From: Eledone cirrhosa
Taxonomy: Eukaryota; Mollusca; Cephalopoda; Octopoda; Eledonidae
Assembly: GCA_964016885.1 (NCBI GenBank)
Contig: OZ024759.1
Location: 27,062,418 to 27,126,417 of the forward strand
Direction: 5' to 3'
DNA: 64,000 nucleotides
Within the stretch, counting starts at the first letter, position 1; each line of letters begins with the position of its first letter. The notes beneath the pieces are model-generated. The model made no database searches and had not been told where the DNA came from. It was given only the letters and a program-made list of their open reading frames with translations. Made by a program: the position numbers and the translations under genes. Positions 19,982-32,005 of the stretch are shown piece after piece.

Positions 19982-21579
19982 GTTTCATCTCGCTCTCTCT
20001 CTCTCTCATTTCATCTCACTCTCTCTCTCTCTCGTTTCATCTCGCTCTCACTCTCTCATTTCATCTCGCTCTCTCTCTCTCGTTCCATCTTGCTCTCTCT
20101 CTCTCTTCCTCTCTCTCTTGTTTCAACACTCTAATCCCTCACTTGTTTCATCTCTCTCTAATCCCTCACTTGTTTCATCTCTCTCTTGTTTCAATTCGTT
20201 CTCTCTCTCTCTCTCTCTTTCTCTCCCCTCTCTCTTTCTCTCCCCTCTCTCTCTTGTTTCATCCCTCACCCTCTTGTTTCATCCCCCTCTCCCTCTTCCT
20301 CTCTCTCTCTTCCTCTCTCTCTCTTCCTCTCTCTCTCTCTTTCTCTCTCTCTCTTCCTCTCTCTCTCTCTTCCTCTCTCTCTCTCTCTTCCTCTCTCTCT
20401 CTCTTTCACACTCTATCTCCGACTCGTTTCATCACTCTCTCCCCTCTCTCCCCTCACCCTCTTGTTTCAACTCTCTCTTCGTTTCAACTCTCTCTCCTCT
20501 CGTTTCAACTCTCTCTCTCTCTCTCCTCTCGTTACAACTCTCTCTCTCTCTCCTCTCGTTTCAACTCTCTCTCTCTTTTCTCGTTTCAACTCTCTCCTCT
20601 CTTGTTTCAACTCTCTCACCTCTCGTTTCAACTCTTTCTCTCTGTGTCTCCAATGTGTAATAAACCGTGACTCATATATATATACCGAAGTATGTACATA
20701 AACACATACATACACGCATGTGTATATATATATACATACATGTGTCTCTCTCTCTCTCCCTATATATATGTATATATGTATAAATATGTACATACATATT
20801 AGTGTATATATATTGCTATCTATATGCATATTTGTATAATTATACTGTATGGTGAATTGGCAGTATCGGTAGAGGGTCTGACGCCATGCTTTCCAGCATA
20901 GTTACGTCCCTTTACGATCCGAGGTTAACTTTGCCTTTCATCCTTAAGGGGTCGATAAAATAAAGTACCAGTATGTACTGGTTAATTGCTGGCCTTGTGC
21001 CTAAAGTAGAAACAATTATTAGTTCAAAGTGAAACCACCATCCTACCTGAAATATTATGTTATCATATTAAATATTTCTTATACTGTCATGTTTTTTCTT
21101 TAAAACGATTGCATCTCAATAAAGTGAAGAAAACTATTATATACTGTTGTTATATCATTATACTTTAGTTTTAACATTTCTATGTGTATAAATATAATGT
21201 ATGTAAGTGTGTTTGAAAATATATAATAATAATATGCATGTTTGAAGCAGGGTTCAACTGAAATATCTATACCAGTAACTTAATTAGTGTTACACCTTAG
21301 GCATAAACTATTTGGCATTCTTTGAAGGAGGTACTAGGTTTTTCGCTTTCTTAAATGGAGTATACACGCGCACACGATGCATATATATAAATTGTTTTTC
21401 TCTGTACAAAGAGATTGACATCATTTCTTAAATCATTATTTAGGGTTTTACAACAAAACATATTGTATGTGTAATTATACAAATTGAATTTAAGTATTTA
21501 TTTTAAAATTTTACATACACTTTAGTAGTATCATCATCATCATCATCATCATTTTACGTCCGCTTTTCCCTCATTTGTG
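18941..21579. mobile_element. 2.64-kb compound insertion, L2 copy
   Basis: It has the same boundaries and order as in L1: 46-bp minisatellite 18958-19303, TC tract 19304-20649, TA/CA microsatellite, SINE 20850-21020 and (ATC)n at 21530. Confidence 0.75.
20850..21020 (+). mobile_element. SINE inside the insertion, L2 copy
   Basis: It matches 10737-10910 but lacks two bases in the tail (CCAGTATGTACTGG versus CCAGTAATGTACTGG). Confidence 0.85.
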
Positions 21580-22337
21580 ATGCCATGCATTGTATTGTAC
21601 ACTTCGACATATGGATTATATTCATGCAACACCTCTCATATCATAGCCATTTTTTGTGGTGAGCAGTCATTATTTGTTGGGACTAGGGCAGTGGATTGGC
21701 AGTATCGGTAGAGCGTCAGACACCATGCTTTGCAGCATAGGGTTATGGCCCTTTACGTTCTGGGTTCAAATCCCTCTAAGGTTGACTTTGTTTTCATCCT
21801 TATGAGGTCGATAGAATAAAGTACCAGTAATTGCTGGCCTTGTGCCAGACAAAATTATTTGGTTGTACTTCCAATCTGTGCTACACACCTTCGTTCCCAT
21901 CAATAATATATAACTGGCCATATTGTGGTGTATTTTCTGCAGGTTACAGAGATGGGTGTGTATTGATATGTTTGACCCTGAATATGAAATCTATACGGGC
22001 CTCTGCCGGGTGGTAACACCAAATGAAGTGAAATAAATGTAGTTTTAATTGCAGATGTTTCTGTGAAATCAACTGCTTCCTGGCCTCTTTCAAAGAGATT
22101 TCTCAGTCTCTCAGGGTATATTTGCAATGGTGGCAACACTACCTTTCCTTTATTACAACAGTTACAATTTTCATTTCTAAATTTCAAAGCTCCACAGTGA
22201 TCACACGAAACATTCATATCACTAATATGAAATTCTTCTACATTTCCATTAATATTAATTGTTGGCCAATTTCTCTTACGACGCTCATTATCCATTCTTC
22301 TCTGTCTGAATGTTTTCCATTCTAAGTCTATTTGCAT
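21580..22337 (-). pseudogene. Helitron Rep N-terminal part, L2
   Basis: It matches 11468-12225, including the frameshift after GQTYQYTP and the stop before EVLHE. It has Gln for His in VLPPLQIYP. The SINE interrupting it is at 21677-21853. Confidence 0.83.
21677..21853 (+). mobile_element. SINE inside the Rep gene, L2 copy
   Basis: It sits at the same place as in L1 with the same ATTATTTG flanks. Confidence 0.87.
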
Positions 22338-22443
22338 GGAATAATTATATTCTGTTGTTTATTATGTAATTAAATAGCTCTGTACAATACATAGAGCATT
22401 CTTCTTTTCTTTACCTTTTCTATGGAAATACAAGAACAAACAG

Positions 22444-22475
<32 letters not shown>

Positions 22476-23387
22476 ATATACATAAACAAGACTGTTATTG
22501 CTCCAACCAGTCTATTTACCTTTGATAACTATCCTAAATATAAATACACCTATACCATACATACACATATCATATATGTTTTTGATGCCGTGGTATAGCA
22601 GAGATAAGCAAGAAGAGAAAAGAAAATGAAAATGAGAAAAAAAAAGAAGTAAGAAGTCGGGGGAGGGACAGACACTTCACTCCTGTCGTCTTTCCTCCCG
22701 ACTTTATGGAGGAAATCAGCAGTACAGGGACCAAGTATGGCAGAGGTCTCAATGGAGTGGAAGAGGTGAGTCAGGCCTTGGTACTATCTTACTATCCTTT
22801 GCATTGCGGGGTGTGGAGCCTAGGTTTGTGGCTGTAGCTATATTTGAACTTTTATATGAAATTTCAGTTTTATATTTTTCACATCTTAAAACTTAATCTT
22901 AGTCTTTTGCAGCTCATCTTGTTTCATCTCGCAGCACACGATTTGGGAACCACTGCTCTAGAGTTAGAAAAAGTATATTTTATGCAGGGCTTCCCTGAGA
23001 CATAAAAACTATTTCAAGAGATCGACATGGGTAGAAAGGTTGAGAAATGCTGCACAATGTTCTTTGGTTTTTGTTCACCTTTAAATAATCATGTATAAAA
23101 TATCGGGTGTGCAAGATTTCATGAAAAGGTATAACATTATTTATGCTGATCTTGCAGGAACTAGCTCCAATTGAGAGTTGTACCAATTCCCACTAAACTC
23201 GAAACTCCTGGACAATATATACATATCTTTATAAGTTCCTGTGTATTGTGTCGTTGTATAATGAAACATAAATATATACCATGCATGTCAGTCAGATTTG
23301 AACTCACTATATTTGGCGTTTTATAGATATAATTTGTTTGTTAAAACAATTGATTAAATAATAACTAAATAAAATTAATTCTACAAT

Positions 23388-23463
23388 CCTGGATAGGGAA
23401 TGAACTTATAACTTCATAATAGAAGCCATCTATTCGAGCAGTATTGCCATCTAAGCCACCAGG
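23388..23463 (-). other. tRNA-like 76-nt sequence, L3 copy
   Basis: It has the same fold as the other copies. Confidence 0.5.
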
Positions 23464-24369
23464 TTACTTACAGAACTTCATTCAAATATAAAATATATGC
23501 CAGACATAGTGAGTTCGAATCTGACTGATTAGTTGGTCATTGTCCCAGCCAACAGTTTAAATCGCCAACCAGTAGGTTACATCGACTAGGTTGGGAAAAC
23601 TTGGTTAAGTAGCTCCAGTTATTGCTACGTTAGACATATTCAAGACTTATCGACACCGAATGGAAGAAAGGTAAAGTTGAACTCAGAGTAAAGAACTGGA
23701 AAAATACTGCAAAGAATTCTATCTGATGTTCTAACAATTCTACCAAATTACCTTATGTATATATATTTATATCTAGAGATAAGAAGAAAACTGAAAGAAA
23801 GAAAAAAAAAATGAGACCTTATATGTAACCCATGACCGGGATTGAAACCGAAACCAGGACTACCACCATCTCTGGTATCACCCACCAGACCACCATGAAA
23901 GATACAAAAATCTGCTTTTTTAATATTTATAAGCCTACTTTCAATATTAAAGTAATTAACATGTGGTGTTGTTCATGCCTTTCTCTATGTTATTGATAAA
24001 AAATAAAGTATTTAAACCTCAAATTTTGTTATTCAAATATGCTTGCTTATGTAATTATAAATGTCGCAGAATACACACACATATATAGATGTGAAAATAT
24101 TCAGGACCCCAACGGCTGTGCTACTGCCGTTTCGACATCTATATATATATCTTTTAGTCCTAGGCTCTTTCAGCGCAGAAAGAATTCTCCAATGATCACA
24201 ACCAGCTAATGGTGCCCAGTGGAAGCACTTTAGTCTAATTATAACCCCAACGATCACGATTAGCGGCGGCTTTTTCGAGTCTGAGGTTGACTGCCAGATA
24301 TATATATATATATTTTTATACTTTGCTAGAATCCCGGAGAACAACAGAAAGATGCTGAGTTCAGAGTTT

Positions 24370-25006
24370 AAAAAACATGTCCCCTTTAATATAAAAACAA
24401 TCCGAGTCTTGTAAAAGTGTTATTACTGTAATATAAAGTAGAAACCCTTTATTTAAACAAAGCTGCGATGCAGCGATCATCAAAGCAAACCCCAAAATGT
24501 AAACAAACTTCTCGCAGGTGCTGCCAGATACACGATAACATGTGTATACGAAGTGTAACAGGGAGTTGGGTCGTATTATATGACTTTCAAATTGACCCCT
24601 ATTATATTCAAATTATCCCCTGTGGGGCGTGCACCCCACGTTGAGAATCCCTCATAAATAAATATATGTGAGTGTGTTGCTATGACTGCTATTTCTAGCA
24701 GGTTTACTGCAGTCCTGTAGACGCACAACAAAAACCGGAAGTGGCAGCCATTAAAAAACTTTGGCTTAAAATCAGCCAAAAGATTTTCAATAATAGTAAA
24801 ATTTTATTTTTGACAAGGACGATAACTTTTGTCTTACTTAATCGCAAAAATCGAGGCAAAAATTTTGAGGGTGTGCAGTTTACACGCTAAAAATAAACCT
24901 GCTAGAAATAGCAGTCATAGCAACTCACTTACATATATTTATATATCATATATATATATATATATATATATGGACACTTTAGAAATAGCAGCGAATAACA
25001 GAAAGG

Positions 25007-25101
<95 letters not shown>

Positions 25102-26165
25102 TATATATATATGCCCCAGCATACACACACACACACACATATATATACATATATATATGCCCCAGCATGGTCTTGGACGATCGTCTAACTAAGGCCAATA
25201 ATAAAATCCTTCAAAATAAATTAAACACTACTAAATCCGGGGTTACAACTTGGATTACTTAAAAGTCAGTAAAGCTGTAAAGATTCTATATTGTAAATAG
25301 GTGGTCGCATGTTCGAATCCGGGCAAATCTCGAGAAAAATAACAAAAAGAAGGACAATGTAAAAATAGCAGCCATAAACGAGAGGAGGACACACACACAA
25401 ACACACACACATGTATATATATATATATGTGTGTCTGTGTATGTGTTTGGCTGCTATATATATATATAGCGGTCAACACACACACACGTACATATATAAG
25501 TGTGTGTGTTTGGCTGATATATATATATATATATATATATGATATATAAATATATGTGAGTTGCTATGACTGCTATTTCTAGCAGGTTTATTTTAGCGTG
25601 TAAACTGCACACCCGCAAAATTTTTGCCTCGATTTTTGCGATTAAGTAAGACAAAAGTTATCGTCCTTGTCAAAAATAAAATTTTACTATTATTGAAAAT
25701 CTTTTGGCTGATTTTAAGCCAAAGTTTTTTAATGGCTGCCACTTCCGGTTTTTGTTGTGCGTCTACAGGACAGCCATAAACCTACTAGAAATAGCAGTCA
25801 TAACAACACACTTATGTATATTTATATATCAGGGATTCTCAACGAAGGGTACACGCCCCACAGGGGGCAATTTGAATTTAATAGGGGCCAATTAGAAAGT
25901 GATATAATACGACCAAACTTCCAGTTACACTTTGTTCACATGTTATCCTGTATCTGGCAGCAGCTACGAGAAGTTTGTTTATATTTTGAAGTTTGTTTTG
26001 ATCATCGCGGCATCGTAGCTTTGTTTAATTAAAGCATTTCTACTTTATATTACAGTAGTAACACTTTTACAAGACTCGGTTTATTTCTATATTAAAAGGG
26101 AACATAAACCTAATTTTTAAACGTTGAGGTGGGGCATGGAGCAAAAAAGGTTTGGAACTACTGAA
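24370..26165. mobile_element. Long fold-back element, arms of almost 600 bp
   Basis: The left arm (24370-24960) and right arm (25540-26105) are reverse complements with scattered differences. Matching landmarks are AGTCTTGTAAAAGTGTTATT / AATAACACTTTTACAAGACT-like words, ACCGGAAGTGGCAGCCATTA / its reverse, and GCTAGAAATAGCAGTCAT on both sides. The loop holds long CA and TA microsatellites and a tRNA-like B-box, GTTCGAATCC (25313). On the minus strand the right end reads CAGTAGTTCCAAACCTTTTT at 26163, a hAT-like terminus. No protein is encoded. Confidence 0.7.
24940..25160. repeat. (TA)n/(CA)n microsatellite cluster
   Basis: Alternating TA and CA runs are interrupted by the repeated word TGCCCCAGCATACACAC / TGCCCCAGCATGG. 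Confidence 0.85.
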
Positions 26166-26189
26166 GACAACGAATCATCGTTTTTATTA

Positions 26190-27040
26190 ATGTAAACAAA
26201 CTTCTCGCAGGTGCTGCCAGATACACGATAACATGTGTATACGAAGTGTAACAGGGAGTTGGGTCGTATTATATGACTTTCAAATTGACCCCTATTATAT
26301 TCAAATTATCCCCTGTGGGGCGTGCACCCCACGTTGAGAATCCCTCATAAATAAATATATGTGAGTGTGTTGCTATGACTGCTATTTCTAGCAGGTTTAC
26401 TGCAGTCCTGTAGACGCACAACAAAAACCGGAAGTGGCAGCCATTAAAAAACTTTGGCTTAAAATCAGGCAAAAGTTTTTTAACAATTTGCCAAGAAAGA
26501 TAACTCTTGTCTTACTTAATCGCAAAAATCGAGGCAAAATTTTGCGGGTGTGCAGTTTGTTTGGTGTATTTGACTGCTATTTCTAGCATATATGGACACT
26601 TTAGAAATAGCAGCGAAACACGGGAAACATAAGAAAGAAGGTCACACACGTATATATATATATATATATAATTATGTATCTGTATATATATATATATATA
26701 TACATATATACATATATATATGCACAGATATATACATTTAAATATATATATTTATATATACATACACGCGCGCACACACACCTATACGTAGATATTGGTG
26801 TGTGTATAGCTGGTATATATATATATATGTATGGGTGAGTGTATAGCTGGTATATATATATATATATATATAGGTGTGTGTCCTTCTTTCTGCTGTTTTC
26901 CGTTTTTCGCTGCTATTTCTAAAGTGTCCATACATGCTAGAAATAGCAGTCATAGAAACACACTCACATATATTTATTTATGAGGGATTCTCAACGTGGG
27001 GTGCACGCCCCACAGGGGATAATTTGAATATCCCCCTCTT
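26190..27040. mobile_element. Fold-back element with hAT-like termini, second L3 copy
   Basis: Starting at AATGTAAACAAACTTCTCGC, 1693 bp after its first occurrence (24497), the usual unit resumes. Short arms lie at 26298-26395 and 26935-27030. A longer TA run (26650-26720) is inserted in the loop. Confidence 0.65.
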
Positions 27041-27619
27041 TATATCAATTAGCACTAACTCTCTCCCTCTCTATATCTACTACACGGCACTCTCTTCCAA
27101 TACCCCTCTCTATATGAAGTAACACCAAACTCTCCCCCTCTCTATATATTAAGCACTAAGTCAGGAATTTTTTTCTTCTTTCGTGCAGAGAGAGTAAAGT
27201 TGATTAAATCTACTGCAGTGAATTACTGGTATTTTATTTAATAAAAATTAAAATTTACTATTTGTCTTCGTTTAATTTTCGTTTTTCTTTACATAGTTTC
27301 GTTTCGTTAAATGTCTCCAGAATTTGTTTTTACTTTTACCGGATATTGAAGGTGTAAACTTGGTGTTGTCTAGAAACGTGTTAGAAATATTTTTCTTTTA
27401 ATTGTGAAGAATTTAACCGCAAAGTAAGTTTTTTTTACTGTTTATTTGTGGCTGGGACAACGTATGGTATGTGTTAATGTAAATGGTGAAGGTTTAAAGA
27501 TTCTTTTTACAACTGAAAATCGGTTTGTTGTTGCTGCTAATTACTTAACGCATGGAATAGATTAAAAAAATACAGGATTGTTTCTCGGAAGAGAGGAAGA
27601 AGAAACAAATCACAGAAGC

Positions 27620-27805
27620 GGGTAGCACACACATTTGGGACCACATACAACACAAAAACAGGTAATCCACACATCTGGGACCACATACAACACACCAGCA
27701 GGTAATACATACATCTAGGACCACATAAGCAGGTAATACACACATCTAGGACCACATACAACACACAAGCAGGTAATACCCACATCTAGGACGACATACA
27801 ACCAA
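27620..27805. repeat. 40-bp minisatellite, L3 copy
   Basis: It is of L1 type (TACCCACATCT in the last monomer). Confidence 0.85.
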
Positions 27806-27886
27806 AGGCAGGCGAAAGGGGTGGACAAACGAGCTGCTACTAGATCAAAAGATAACAGTATCGCGAGGAGCACTGGGAAACCTCTC

Positions 27887-28090
27887 TAATGATTTTTTAG
27901 GAAAGCCAGCACGTCTGCAGCGTTACCTCGGGCGATGGCGAGGCTGAGGAGCTGGAACAACCAAGTGCCCTCACGAGCTTCACCAGTCACCTTCGTCAGG
28001 CTAGCCGCCAGTGAAGATAGGAATCTCGCAGTCAGTATCCCGACTCCCCCAAACGCCACAGGCTGGAAAATGTAGTTGGCCGACAGATCA
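27887..28090 (-). pseudogene. Reverse-transcriptase-like C-terminal tail, L3 copy
   Basis: A one-base loss in the poly-T stretch (six instead of seven T) shifts the frame near the end, giving ADVLAFLKNH and an early stop at 27887. Confidence 0.5.
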
Positions 28091-28121
28091 CAGTATTACT
28101 TAACAGTGATAGATATTCTGT

Positions 28122-28197
28122 CTAAAGGAGGGGCGTACAACAGGCGGCCCGCGGGCCACAGTCGAGCCCACCTGACCAGTCAGAGTGGCCCGCAATG
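28122..28197 (+). mobile_element. hAT-like terminus, L3 copy
   Basis: It has the same GCGGCCCGCGGGCC core, with GGGCGTACAAC for GGGCGTGCAAC. Confidence 0.45.
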
Positions 28198-28249
28198 ACT
28201 CTTGTAGGCTTATTTAGAATTTTTTCCATACCCGTAATACTTCTGTTAG

Positions 28250-28890
28250 TTGACCTATACTAAAGGACTTCACTGATAGGGTTATATGTGTTATAATTTC
28301 CCAGTTGACCTATACTAAAGGACTTCACTGATAGGGTTATATGTGTTATAGTTTCCCAGTTGACCTATACTAAAGGACTTCACTGATAGGGTTATATGTG
28401 TTATAGTTTCCCAGTTGACCTATACTAAAGGACTTCACTGATAGGGTTATATGTGTTATAATTTCCCAGTTGACCTATACTAAAGGACTTCACTGATAGG
28501 GTTATATGTGTTATAGTTTCCCAGTTGACCTATACTAAAGGGCTTCACTGATAGAGTTATATGTGTTATAGTTTCCCAGAGGGCTTCACTGATAGGGTTA
28601 TATGTGTTATAGTTTCCCAGTTGACCTATACTAAAGGACTTCACTGATAGGGTTATATGTGTTATAGTTTCCCAGTTGACCTATACTAAAGGACTTCACT
28701 GATAGGGTTATATGTGTTATAGTTTCCCAGTTGACCTATACTAAAGGACTTCACTGATAGGGTTATATGTGTTATAGTTTCCCAGTTGACCTATACTAAA
28801 GGACTTCACTGATAGGGTTATATGTGTTATAGTTTCCCAGTTGACCTATACTAAAGGGCTTCACTGATAGAGTTATATGTGTTATAGTTT
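28250..28890 (+). repeat. 55-bp minisatellite, L3 copy (11 + 1)
   Basis: The 641 bp fit eleven full monomers plus the same 36-bp truncated monomer. The five extra copies lie on both sides of the truncated one. Confidence 0.95.
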
Positions 28891-29145
28891 GAAACAAACT
28901 ACCCGCATCAGTTATTATACTTTTATAACACCGCTATATTACGTACATGAAAGAGGTAAATATTTATTTCTCTTGTCTTCTTAAATGTATAGAACATTTT
29001 TCTTATATATATTCTTAACATAGCTAGGACCGTTTATTATTTACTAGTCTCTACTCCTAGGACTTTGCTGGTCTCATGTCCCCTCCATCAACACACACTC
29101 GGTAGAAAGCTGGTCGTCGGAGGTAAAGTGGCCCTGATTACAGGT

Positions 29146-29455
29146 CTAGTATTGAAGCCTTTCGGCTTGAGCCTTGCTGATGCCGACAGAGTTCCTGTGG
29201 TAGTTTTGGTAGCACAGGTGACATTTTATTGTGTTTAGGTACCGGCTAGTGCGGACACAGAGAGCACAACCAGGTGGTGAGCTGGCAACGACCAAGTGTA
29301 GAGGGCCAGCTTTGAAATTCGAGCGACGGAGTGAACTAGTAAAAGAGGCAGGGTAAGCAGCATTGGTTCTAACGGTGGGACTAGAACGGAGGTTGGGTGG
29401 TGCTGGGGGTGGGCTAACAGCTAACAGTTGTAGGAGTGGTGGGGGTTTGCTAGGA
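29146..29455 (-). pseudogene. PHD-like zinc-finger fragment, L3 copy
   Basis: It has Ser instead of the last Cys ligand, like L1. Confidence 0.45.
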
Positions 29456-29462
29456 TTAATTT

Positions 29463-31814
29463 TTACATCTGTATGTGAACTCTTGAAAAAGCAACATACA
29501 ATTGTCCAGGGTTAAATACTTGCTCAGGGAGGAACAGACCCACTTTATCATGTATTTGACCATGGTTCTTGTTGATTGTCATGGCATATGACAGTCTTAA
29601 TGGAAACTGGGGTCTTTCCAAAGTAAAAGGGATGTTGGCACCACTGGGGGCTAACTTCAGTCTTGGGATCAAAACACACCTGCCCATCAAAGGACCATAG
29701 ATATGAGAAGCTTTGATAAAATGTTTATGCAGTTCTACTACTTCTAATCTTGTGCCATTACATAATCTGTTCTGGATTGAAATATTCCATAGAAGCATTA
29801 GTATTGATCCTGCTTTTAATTGGAGTTTGTGAGGCGGCATCCCAGAAGGTGTAAGCAAGTTCATTTAGCTTGAACCAGGCAGCAAGGGTCCCTGCATTTC
29901 TACCACAACCTGAGCATTGCCTCTTTGAAAGTAAACTCTGTTTGTTCTCCAGGTGTGTGGCTAGGCTGTATAATGTATGTGATGTACCATGAAGCTTAAA
30001 TTCGGAGAGACACGACACTGCTTCTGGCTGAGACACATACCTGCAACAAAGATAGGTTCTTATTTCATCATGGTTGTGTTGGTTCTGAGCCTCATTAGGT
30101 AATGCATTATTCGTTACTTCTATAGATGTACAATCATGCCCCATGTAACATATTTAAAGAGGTACTTGACACTTTTTACAGAAGCGCAAACTTCAACATT
30201 AATATGTGCACAATATTTCTTAAGCAAAAAGGCATTAAATGGCACAACATTCCTGTTATCTACTGAATGTCATCCAATTTACACTGCAGTTCCTGTCTTG
30301 CACCTCCTGTACTCTGGGTATCCATTTAGGTTCAATAATGTTTCCCTTCTGTAGGTTTTTGGATAGTTCTTTTGGAAAAATCCATTTTGTATAAATGGGG
30401 GAAAAGGGTTTCCAGAACCACATGGCCCGTGGATCATAAACTTTTAAACCTGCTCATATAGTACTTGATCATCTTCCAATGCAGGTATTTCTGCTGACAC
30501 GATTCTGTCAATGTCTTCTCTGTTTCTTATCTTGTCTTCATTTCTTAAGGCTCAGTGTTATCATCTGTTTAGATAATTCATTAAACCATTATACTCATCC
30601 ACTCACAATTGGGCTTGATTGTTCCTCAAATATTGAAGCCTGCATCCCTCTACTTTCATATAGGCTTCCACTAAATACTGCTAAAATAATTTACCTGCCC
30701 TATATATCGCACTAAATCCTCCTCTATATGCTATACTGTATATGTAATACTCCTGCATTGTCAGTCTATTGCAAACACAGGTCCTGCATTCCTCTCCATG
30801 TCACTATGCCACCAAAATTCACCATTATGGGTCGGTCATGAGGTCCAAGTGGCATGAATTATGTGATATTTTCTGAGGAGGATGGTCTTTAGGAAAGATG
30901 ATAATATCTCTTTGTACAGGTGGTCTGCCCTCAATCCCCCACAAAACAACAGCTATCATTACTAGTTGGTAAATTATAGCAGCTCATATCTGATCCTCTT
31001 CTAAATCTTAATTCACAGTTCTGTACACGACAATGTTCTCTTCTTGCACTTTGCTGTTTGATGCCATGCATTGTATTGTACAATTCACATATGGATTACA
31101 TTCATGCAACACCTCTCTTATCATAGCCATTTTTTGTGGTGAGCACTCATTATTTGTTGGTACTAGGGCGGTGGATTGGCAGTATCGGTAGAGCGTCAGA
31201 CACCATGCTTTGCAGCATAGGGTTATGGCCCTTTACGTTCTGGGTTCAAATCCCTCCAAGGTTGACTTTGTTTTCATCCTTATGAGGTCGATAGAATAAA
31301 GTACCGGTAATTGCTGGCCTTGTGCCAGAAACAATTATTTGGTCGTACTTCCAATCTGTGCTACACACCTTCGTTCCCATCAATAATATATAACTGGCCA
31401 TATTGTGGTGTATTTTCTGCAGGTTACAGAGGTGGGGGTGTAGTGATATGTTTGACCGTGAATATGAAAGCTATACGGGCCTCTGCCGGGTGGTAACACC
31501 AAATGAAGTGAAATAAATGTAGTTTTAATTGCAGACGTTTCTGTGAAATCAACTGCTTCCTGGCCTCTTTCAAAGAGATTTCTCAGTCTCTCGGGGTATA
31601 TTTGCAATGGTGGCAACACAGCCTTTACTTTATTACAACAGTTATTTTCATTTCTAAATTTCAAAGCTTCACAGTGATCACACGAAACATTCATATCACT
31701 AATATGAAATTCTTCTAGATTTCCATTAATATTAATTGTTGGCCAATTTCTCTTATGACGCTCATTATCCATTCTTCTCTGTCTGAATGTTTTCCATTCT
31801 AAGTCTATTTGCAT
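29463..31814 (-). pseudogene. Uninterrupted (no array) Helitron Rep/helicase pseudogene
   Basis: This is the most complete copy. The N-terminal domain (31380-31814; one Cys of the cluster lost, giving NENNCCNK) is followed by the SINE at 31156-31331, then MAMIREVLHE without the stop seen in L1. The sequence reads directly from NTMHGI into KQQSARRE across 31060/31061, where other units carry 2.6 kb. The helicase tail frame is open (TPSGMPPHKLQLKAGSILML), with Lys where other copies have a stop. The same two deletions (HUH region and Walker region) and the frame change at LNELAY are present, so it is still a pseudogene. Confidence 0.87.
31156..31331 (+). mobile_element. SINE inside the Rep gene, L3 copy
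   Basis: It is at the same insertion point as in the other units. The B-box is GGTTCAAATCC. Confidence 0.87.
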
Positions 31815-31915
31815 GGAATAATTATATTCTGTTGTTTATTATGTAATTAAATAGCTCTGTACGATACATAGAGCATTCTTCTTTTCTTTACCTTTTCTAT
31901 AGAAATACAAGAACA

Positions 31916-31964
<49 letters not shown>

Positions 31965-32005
31965 GTGTGTATATACATAAACAAGACTGTTATTACTCCA
32001 ACCAG

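Larger units (their letters stand above)
12820..22931. repeat. Full tandem unit L2 (10112 bp)
   Basis: This has the same content and order as L1, with differences mostly single bases. L2-specific markers are CACATCTAGG after TACA at 15937, AACAACAAATC at 15755, GACACAG at 17066, CATCAAAGG at 17564 and GTATACTG at 17847. The 40-bp deletion-free inverted-repeat region lacks the L1 palindrome. Confidence 0.93.
22932..32005. repeat. Rearranged tandem unit L3
   Basis: It starts like L2 and then differs in four ways. It has an extra 1.69 kb fold-back block (24497-26189). Its 55-bp minisatellite has 12 copies. It lacks the 2.6 kb insertion. At 32005 it breaks off after CTCCAACCAG into inverted GA-rich sequence. 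At the empty insertion site and at the Lys codon of the helicase tail it keeps what look like ancestral states. Confidence 0.9.
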
